DNA of 8,719 bases. Source: Cyanobacteria bacterium UBA8803 (lineage in GTDB: Bacteria; Cyanobacteriota; Cyanobacteriia; Cyanobacteriales; Coleofasciculaceae). The stretch is from contig DNXU01000421.1 in the NCBI GenBank assembly GCA_003505715.1, positions 1 through 8,719 of the forward strand, read 5' to 3'. Made by a program: the position numbers and the translations under genes. Shown here in pieces: positions 4,471 through 8,719 of this stretch; the stretch's first letter is position 1; each line of letters begins with the position of its first letter. Below the pieces are notes generated by a model that ran no database searches, was not told where the DNA came from, and was given only the letters and a program-made list of their open reading frames with translations.

Positions 4471-6154
4471 TAACTCTAGAAGTTATTGTCGGGGTAGCGC
4501 GGGGTTGGTTGAAGTAGTTATAGGCAGCGCGGGAAATTTGGCGGATCAACTCTGCACCACTGCCATCATTGTGGGGACGTTTGACCATGGCAACGATAAT
4601 GTAACGCTTGCCAGTGGGCATATCTACTAAACCAACATCGGCAATCAGAGAGCCAATATCGCCAGTTTTATGGGCAATTATGGCACCCGCTCCCAGCCCT
4701 TTGGGAATTAGTGAGTTGTTCACCGTTCGCTGCATTATATCCAGCAGGCGATCGCGAGAGCGCAGGGATACCAACTCGCCTTGATTTACCATGAACATTA
4801 AATTAGCTAAGTCTCTGGGACTGCTGGTATTGGTTCCTTCCAAATCTGGCAGAGGGTTTTTGATAACGGTTGCGGTTAGGCCCCAAGATTGGAAGCGTTG
4901 ATTTAGCGCTGCTGCGCCACCGAGTTTTTTAATAATCATATTGGTGGCTGTGTTATCGCTAATCGCGATCATCTTAGTAGCCACCTCTAGTGCTACGTAT
5001 TGGCTGCCAGGTTGCTTGTATTGCAAATCTCCCGAACCTGTTGCGATCGCTTCTGGTTCCAACGTTAGCGGTTCATCCAAGCGAATTTTACCTGCATCTA
5101 CATCTTGAAAGAAAGCGACGAGGATCGGCACCTTAATGGTGCTAGCTGCCGGAAAAATAGACTGACTATCAGAGTCGAGGTAGGCACCCGTATCCAGATC
5201 GACCATGAAGACTCCCGGTTGCAAGTTGGGATTTTGGGACGCTAGAGTCTGAATTTGGGTTTTTAAGGGCAGGATTTCTTGGCGCTGGGGTAGGGGTGTA
5301 GAACGGTTGACACTCTTAGGGCTTTCTTGGGTTTGAGTTTGAACACCCTCATCAGCTTTCATTGATAATTGGTTGGCGGGATCGAAGGCTGACAACAAGG
5401 TGCCTGCGATCGCGCCAATGCCAATTCCCAGAATCAACAGGCGAGTAATATATACTAACGGACCAAACGGGCGTTTTTGCGGACGCCGAGTTCGCTGCAT
5501 TTTTTGAGTTGAAGGGGTTGAGGCGCTAGGAGGTTGCCGCTTCTTGGAGGCACCGTTTCTTCTAGTTTGGGCTGGTGGTACAGATACCACCGCAGCCACA
5601 GGTGTAGGCTTGGGTTCCTGGCGAGGTTGGCGTGTATTCGTTGGTGGTGGCAAGGGCTGGGATGTCTTTACCCGCTCGACAGGGCGTCCCTTGGGTTGCT
5701 GATTTACTTTAGGGAGGGCGGGGGAAGCAGGAGAGGGAACCCCACGTTTGAAGGCAGTAGCTCGCGATCGCTTTCTAGACAAACCGTCTGCCTTATCCCT
5801 CTCCCCAAATTTGGGCAACTGAGGGTTGCTTTTCCAATCCAGCCACCATTGCCGTAGCTGAGAGCTAGTACGGGCAGTTAGTGGTGGTTCTGGTTGCCGA
5901 GGTTTCAGCTGTCTGCGCGGCAATGGTTTGGGGCGCGTGGGCAAACCTTGGGGTGTTACCTCCTGTAAACTGCCCTTGGCGACATGCAACCTCGCCCGTC
6001 GCAGGATGGGTGGGGGTGGTGGAGGTGGTGCAGGCATCATCTCCTGCCCAGAAGGTTGTTTTAGCCTAGTGCGGCGCTGACGGGGACGGCGATGGAGTTG
6101 TTGTTCCCGCTCAGAATTATCAGGCTTATGCCTGTTACCCATAGACCCTGCCAC
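4463..6154 (-). CDS. Membrane-anchored class A beta-lactamase-like serine hydrolase with Pro/Arg-rich tail
   Basis: The reading frame opens at a GTG at 6163, but AGGAGG (6163-6168) is placed 8 nt before the GTG at 6154, so that start is chosen, giving 563 residues. Numbers below count from 6163. Residues 1-232 are low-complexity, basic and proline-rich (a run of eight prolines at 45-52, many Arg/Lys), probably disordered and cytoplasmic, with a tryptophan-rich island near 101-112 (W106, W107, W110). One transmembrane helix lies at about 236-258. The periplasmic domain (about 295-555) has the class A serine-hydrolase motifs S341-T-I-K344, S402-D-N404 and K499-T-G501. The omega-loop region is PDLEGTN (439-445); E442 is a candidate general base, but its spacing to N445 differs from the classical ExxLN. 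It may be a beta-lactamase or a peptidoglycan-related penicillin-interacting protein. It lies downstream of trmJ and is coupled to the DUF3592 gene. Confidence 0.85.
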   Translation of the reverse strand: MAGSMGNRHKPDNSEREQQLHRRPRQRRTRLKQPSGQEMMPAPPPPPPPILRRARLHVAKGSLQEVTPQGLPTRPKPLPRRQLKPRQPEPPLTARTSSQLRQWWLDWKSNPQLPKFGERDKADGLSRKRSRATAFKRGVPSPASPALPKVNQQPKGRPVERVKTSQPLPPPTNTRQPRQEPKPTPVAAVVSVPPAQTRRNGASKKRQPPSASTPSTQKMQRTRRPQKRPFGPLVYITRLLILGIGIGAIAGTLLSAFDPANQLSMKADEGVQTQTQESPKSVNRSTPLPQRQEILPLKTQIQTLASQNPNLQPGVFMVDLDTGAYLDSDSQSIFPAASTIKVPILVAFFQDVDAGKIRLDEPLTLEPEAIATGSGDLQYKQPGSQYVALEVATKMIAISDNTATNMIIKKLGGAAALNQRFQSWGLTATVIKNPLPDLEGTNTSSPRDLANLMFMVNQGELVSLRSRDRLLDIMQRTVNNSLIPKGLGAGAIIAHKTGDIGSLIADVGLVDMPTGKRYIIVAMVKRPHNDGSGAELIRQISRAAYNYFNQPRATPTITSRVNG

Positions 6155-6162
6155 CGATGACA

Positions 6163-6168
6163 CCTCCT
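6163..6168 (-). promoter_or_regulatory. Ribosome binding site deciding the lactamase-like start
   Basis: AGGAGG on the minus strand abuts the first in-frame GTG (6163), which cannot be used with it, but lies 8 nt before the in-frame GTG at 6154. The first ATG (6142) is 20 nt away, too far. This supports initiation at 6154. Confidence 0.55.
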
Positions 6169-6272
6169 ACACAACTCGTTTATTTATTTATAGACAGTTG
6201 ACCCACACCATTCTCGATCTGCGATCAGCAATTGGCTATAGGTTCTGTGTTTACCATACAAGGGACGCAAGC

Positions 6273-7049
6273 TTATTCTAGGACTGATTTTGTCTCTAAA
6301 CTATCATCGATATCAGACCTCGGCAGAAATGCCAAGGCCCATTCCACCTGACGCAGCATTCCTCTGAGCATCGCCACCTCCGCTGTACTCGGTGCTGCTC
6401 GGTGCAACAACCGCCGCAATTTTTCCATCCTGGCACCAGCTGTATGGGGATAAAGATAACCGATTTTTAACAACAGTGTTTCTAGATGTTGGTAGTAGGC
6501 TTCTAAGTCATCTAGGGACGCAGTATCGATCGAGTGGGGAACCGGGAGTGGAGTTTGAAGGTGCAATTGGGCAATTTGATAAAGCTCGTAACAGCAAATA
6601 GTAACGGACTGAGCTAGGTTTAAGGAAGGATACTCTGGGTTAGAGGGAATACAGATAAATCGCTGGGCGTAGTTCAGTTCGCGATTGTTCAATCCTCGGT
6701 CTTCAGGGCCAAAAATTAAGGCAGAAGTAACTCCGGTTTCGACTAACCAGGGCAAAGCCACTCGGGGGGATTCCAATTGAATGGGTAGGTTCCGGACTCG
6801 GGCAGTTGTTGCGATCGCTCGCTGACATCCGGTTAAAGCATCTGGAAAGGTAGCTACCTGCTGGGCGGTTTCCAGGATGTCCGCACCATGAACAGCCATT
6901 TGCCGCGCTTGTTCCCCTAAAGGATCGCAGTGGGGATTTACCAACCATAGCTGGCGCAATCCCATATTCTTCATGACACGGGCAACTGACCCCACGTTTA
7001 AAGGGCCAGCAGGTTCTACCAAAATAATTCTGACGTTCCCTAAGCTCAT
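6273..7049 (-). CDS. trmJ: tRNA (cytidine/uridine-32-2'-O)-methyltransferase TrmJ-type, SPOUT/TrmH superfamily
   Basis: SAM-dependent RNA ribose 2'-O-methyltransferase of the SpoU class, cytoplasmic. Numbering from the ATG at 7049 gives 258 residues, normal for TrmJ. The three SPOUT motifs are present in order: N18-V-G-S-V-A-R24 (motif 1), F113-G-P-E-D-R-G-L-N121 (motif 2), and P141-S-L-N-L-A-Q-S148 (motif 3), which build the knotted SAM site. The C-terminal helical extension (about 205-245, KLRRLLHRA...LRGMLRQVEWAL) is characteristic of TrmJ rather than of TrmH or TrmL. A TTG three codons upstream (7058) is less likely as start. The Shine-Dalgarno is weak. It probably heads an operon with the lactamase-like and DUF3592 genes (118-bp gap before the next start). 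The exact target nucleotide in cyanobacteria is inferred from family knowledge. Confidence 0.87.
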   Translation of the reverse strand: MSLGNVRIILVEPAGPLNVGSVARVMKNMGLRQLWLVNPHCDPLGEQARQMAVHGADILETAQQVATFPDALTGCQRAIATTARVRNLPIQLESPRVALPWLVETGVTSALIFGPEDRGLNNRELNYAQRFICIPSNPEYPSLNLAQSVTICCYELYQIAQLHLQTPLPVPHSIDTASLDDLEAYYQHLETLLLKIGYLYPHTAGARMEKLRRLLHRAAPSTAEVAMLRGMLRQVEWALAFLPRSDIDDSLETKSVLE

Positions 7050-7064
7050 GTTGCACAACTTTAG

Positions 7065-7086
7065 GGTGGGTAAGCCTTAACCCACC
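7065..7086. repeat. Stem-loop close to the trmJ start
   Basis: GGTGGGT (7065-7071) and ACCCACC (7080-7086) form a 7-bp GC-rich stem with an 8-nt loop, 15 bp upstream of the trmJ start codon on the transcribed leader. At this distance it could hinder ribosome access. It may equally be a dispersed spacer palindrome. Confidence 0.55.
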
Positions 7087-7106
7087 AAATCCTCTAAAAA
7101 AGTTAC

Positions 7107-7133
7107 GGTGCGTTAGCTTGAGGGTAACGCACC
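7107..7133. repeat. 9-bp perfect palindrome (GTGCGTTA type)
   Basis: GGTGCGTTA (7107-7115) and TAACGCACC (7125-7133) form a perfect 9-bp stem with a 9-nt loop. Palindromes of this GTGCGTTA...TAACGCAC type are widespread spacer repeats in cyanobacteria. It lies in the predicted trmJ leader, next to the 7065-7086 stem-loop. Confidence 0.65.
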
Positions 7134-7174
7134 CTACGGAATTCGTTGACTTGGGGCTGAAGTCTCTTCCAGTC

Positions 7175-7203
7175 CTTATAAGAGGTAGATTTTGACAATT
7201 CAA
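7175..7203 (-). promoter_or_regulatory. Predicted sigma-70 promoter for trmJ
   Basis: On the minus strand, TTGAAT (complement of 7198-7203) is followed after exactly 17 nt by TATAAG (complement of 7175-7180), a 4/6 and a 5/6 match to -35 and -10 consensus. Initiation near 7168 would give a leader of about 120 nt holding both stem-loops. Confidence 0.45.
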
Positions 7204-7221
7204 TTAACAGTTCTTTACGAT
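7192..7221 (+). promoter_or_regulatory. Predicted sigma-70 promoter for the DUF2256-asparaginase pair
   Basis: A perfect -35 TTGACA (7192-7197) is followed after 18 nt by TACGAT (7216-7221), matching 4 of 6 -10 positions including the key first TA and last T. Initiation near 7228 would give a leader of about 22 nt before the ATG at 7250. It directly adjoins the leftward trmJ promoter. Confidence 0.45.
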
Positions 7222-7249
7222 TGAAGAATAAATCTAGTCATAACTTAGC

Positions 7250-7402
7250 ATGGCACGAGGGCGATCCAAGTATGACCTGCCCACAAAAATCTGCCCAGTC
7301 TGCAAACTTCCTTTCACCTGGCGCAAAAAATGGGCGAAATGCTGGGATGAGGTGAAATTCTGCTCAGAACGCTGCCGCAGACGTAAATCGAATGCCAATT
7401 GA
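7250..7402 (+). CDS. DUF2256 family zinc-ribbon-like small protein
   Basis: A 50-residue protein matching the DUF2256 family. It has a basic start (MARGRSKYDLPTK), then C15-PV-C18, the hallmark PFTWRKKWAKCW (21-32, with C31), and F37-C38-SER-C42 followed by RRRK. The paired cysteines 15/18 and 38/42 suggest one zinc site; C31 is an additional cysteine typical of the family. Length fits the stand-alone form. No biochemical role is established to my knowledge. There is no clear Shine-Dalgarno, but the family match makes the start at 7250 safe, and a promoter lies about 30 bp upstream. It precedes the asparaginase on the same strand by 58 bp, and the two are probably co-transcribed; no functional link is evident. 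Confidence 0.85.
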   Translation: MARGRSKYDLPTKICPVCKLPFTWRKKWAKCWDEVKFCSERCRRRKSNAN

Positions 7403-7460
7403 ATACAAGAACTCGTACCAGTAAGTTACAACGCTCACATCAAGGAGGTTAGTTAATTAC

Positions 7461-8399
7461 ATGCAACCCAAACTTATTATCCACGGCGGTGCAGGAAGTT
7501 CGCTCAAAACTAAAGAAGCTAGCCAAGCGGTGCGCTATTCCCTTTATAAAGTCATAGAGGATATTTATAGCCTGTTGTTAAATGGTGCTAGTGCTGGTGA
7601 GGCTGTGGTGCGCGGCTGCCAGCTACTCGAAGATGACCCCCGCTTTAACGCCGGAACTGGTTCAGTGCTGCAATCCGATGGTCAAATCCGTATGAGTGCA
7701 GCGTTGATGGATGGGACGCAGCAGCGCTTTAGCGGCGTGATTAATATCTCGCGAGTCAAAAATCCCATCTATTTAGCCAAAACTCTGCAAGACTCTGCCG
7801 ATCGCGTACTCTCCGACTATGGTGCTGCCGAACTGGCACGAGAACTCCATACCCCTACCTACAATCCCTTAACCGAGGTGAGGTTGAAGGAATGGCTGCA
7901 AGAGAGGCAGGAAAACTTTGACAGAACGATGGCTGACGTGGTTGCCGAACAAGAATTTGTTAAACCCTCTGAATCCGGACGGGGTACGATTGGTGTCGTC
8001 GCCTTAGACAGTCAGGGACATCTGGCAGCAGGAACCTCTACTGGTGGCAAAGGGTTTGAACGCATTGGCCGCGTCAGCGACTCCGCTATGCCGGCGGGAA
8101 ACTATGCTAACCGCAAAGCCGGAGTCAGCTGTACAGGAATTGGCGAACACATTATTGATGAATGTCTGGCTGCCAAAATTGTCGTGCGGGTCACGGATGG
8201 TCTATCGCTGCGCGAAGCGATGGCACGCTCCTTTACCGAAGCACGGGAGAACGACCGCGACTTTGCCGCGATCGCTCTTGACTACACTGGTGCGATCGCT
8301 TATGGAAAAACCAGCAAAACCCTACTCGCCGCCTATCATACAGGCGAACAGATCGGTGACACTCTAGAAATGGTTGAGGACGTACAAACCATTTTTTAG
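7461..8399 (+). CDS. Isoaspartyl peptidase / L-asparaginase, N-terminal nucleophile hydrolase
   Basis: Plant-type asparaginase (EcAIII/IaaA family) that hydrolyses beta-aspartyl dipeptides and, less well, asparagine. The precursor self-cleaves before a threonine to give alpha and beta subunits. The 312 residues are full length. Visible motifs are HGGAG (8-12), RFNAGTGSVL (61-70), the nucleophile T176 in G-T-I-G-V, so the subunits would be about 175 and 137 residues, GTSTGG (191-196), GRVSDS (203-208) with substrate-binding R204 and D207, and CTGIGE (224-229). AGGAGG (7443-7448) precedes the ATG by 12 nt, slightly long. In cyanobacteria this enzyme completes cyanophycin breakdown by splitting beta-Asp-Arg released by cyanophycinase, a role known for the family and inferred here. 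No cyanophycin gene lies in this window. Confidence 0.9.
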   Translation: MQPKLIIHGGAGSSLKTKEASQAVRYSLYKVIEDIYSLLLNGASAGEAVVRGCQLLEDDPRFNAGTGSVLQSDGQIRMSAALMDGTQQRFSGVINISRVKNPIYLAKTLQDSADRVLSDYGAAELARELHTPTYNPLTEVRLKEWLQERQENFDRTMADVVAEQEFVKPSESGRGTIGVVALDSQGHLAAGTSTGGKGFERIGRVSDSAMPAGNYANRKAGVSCTGIGEHIIDECLAAKIVVRVTDGLSLREAMARSFTEARENDRDFAAIALDYTGAIAYGKTSKTLLAAYHTGEQIGDTLEMVEDVQTIF

Positions 8400-8427
8400 C
8401 GAAAGTTGTACCTACTTGTAATAGTTC

Positions 8428-8456
8428 CTAATTTCACGGAAAAATACGGAAATTAG
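8428..8456 (+). terminator. Weak inverted repeat after the asparaginase gene
   Basis: CTAATTTC (8428-8435) and GAAATTAG (8449-8456) form an 8-bp stem with a 13-nt loop, 28 bp past the stop codon. The stem is AT-rich and no U-tract follows, so it is at best an inefficient terminator or an RNA 3'-end stabiliser. Confidence 0.25.
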
Positions 8457-8617
8457 TTGGTAAGAGTAATCTTAACTAGGAGAACTACTACACCCTCTAT
8501 CCCATCGCCAACAGCATTTGGGACTACCTTGCGGATAAATCTATTTCCTAGATAGTCATGGCGCTTCTATGGGAAGTCGCCTCAATTGTTCTATAGGAAT
8601 ATTAGCCTGGTTGAAAG

Positions 8618-8650
8618 CATCCCACGCCTAAAAGTGCGTGGGATGTTTTT
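8618..8650 (+). terminator. Strong intrinsic terminator
   Basis: A perfect 10-bp GC-rich stem (CATCCCACGC at 8618-8627, GCGTGGGATG at 8636-8645) with an 8-nt loop is followed immediately by TTTTT (8646-8650). It is oriented to end plus-strand transcripts. It is 220 bp beyond the asparaginase stop, so it may serve that operon or an unrecognised RNA between them. Hairpins of this look also occur at ends of IS200/IS605-type elements, an alternative not demonstrated here. Confidence 0.65.
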
Positions 8651-8719
8651 GAGAGAGCTGACACTATCTGTAAGACAGTCGTAAGCTGTGTATTACAGTA
8701 CTCAGTAGTCTCACTGAAT

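Larger units (their letters stand above)
8400..8719. other. 320-bp region without a recognisable gene
   Basis: No reading frame of credible length or similarity is seen on either strand. The stretch contains a weak inverted repeat just after the asparaginase, about 160 bp of unassigned sequence, and a strong terminator-type hairpin at 8618-8650. It may be the 3' end of a transcript, or a decayed mobile-element end; the latter is only a suspicion. Confidence 0.5.

Noticed and set aside
5534..5857. 107-residue plus-strand frame opposite the Pro/Arg-rich tail
   Set aside because: It is antisense to a proline/arginine-rich region, which readily gives open Gly/Trp/Arg-rich frames on the other strand.
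6703..7203. 166-residue minus-strand frame overlapping trmJ
   Set aside because: It is an out-of-frame shadow of trmJ. The trmJ frame carries all three SPOUT motifs and this one is Cys/Arg/Ser-rich noise.
8044..8367. 107-residue plus-strand frame inside the asparaginase gene
   Set aside because: It is a shifted frame within a gene whose catalytic motifs are all in the other frame.
8481..8549. Small coding fragment ENYYTLYPIANSIWDYLADKSIS
   Set aside because: It is bounded by stops on both sides, has no ATG, GTG or TTG start, and has no family I recognise.
1..8719. CRISPR array, tRNA or rRNA gene
   Set aside because: No regularly spaced 25-40 bp repeats, cloverleaf with a GGTTCRA arm, or rRNA-like conserved segments were found by reading.

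Overview
The window is chromosomal DNA from a cyanobacterium. The 8-bp motif GCGATCGC (HIP1), highly over-represented in many cyanobacterial genomes, occurs eight times (2002, 4748, 5043, 5406, 5764, 6811, 8268, 8292). There is also an ABC transporter of the cyanobacterial NrtAB/CmpAB type, and spacers carry the short palindromes and G/C-run repeats usual in filamentous cyanobacteria. The species cannot be named from the sequence.

Left part (1-2477, minus strand): the first two genes of a bicarbonate/nitrate-type ABC importer, read right to left as cmpA (Tat/lipoprotein solute-binding protein), then cmpB (permease). The ATPase genes expected after cmpB (cmpC, cmpD) would lie beyond the left edge. 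Binding-pocket residues favour bicarbonate (CmpA) over nitrate (NrtA). A 171-bp cmpA-cmpB gap holds a weak stem-loop. The spacer between cmpB and the window edge holds a 7-bp tandem repeat and a G-quadruplex-type motif.

Middle (2478-4011): a 731-bp AT-rich spacer with palindromes and one candidate CmpR-type site. It is followed by two small plus-strand genes of unknown function: a 66-residue helical protein with a TTG start behind a perfect Shine-Dalgarno, and a 135-residue secreted cysteine-rich protein. Two palindromic repeats separate them, and a 13-bp direct repeat brackets the second.

Minus-strand cluster (4012-7049), in transcription order: trmJ-type tRNA 2'-O-methyltransferase, a membrane-anchored class A beta-lactamase-like protein with a long Pro/Arg-rich cytoplasmic tail, and a two-helix DUF3592 protein whose start overlaps the lactamase stop by 8 bp. 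The trmJ leader carries two hairpins.

Right part (7050-8719): back-to-back promoters at about 7175-7221 appear to drive trmJ leftward and, rightward, a 50-residue DUF2256 zinc-ribbon-like gene followed by an isoaspartyl peptidase/L-asparaginase. The last 320 bp contain no convincing gene but end with a strong hairpin-plus-T-tract terminator.

No CRISPR array, tRNA, rRNA, intact transposase or obvious defence system was seen. Most of the window is ordinary cyanobacterial housekeeping and transport. The less usual points are the lactamase architecture, the bracketed cysteine-rich gene and the small ORFs.
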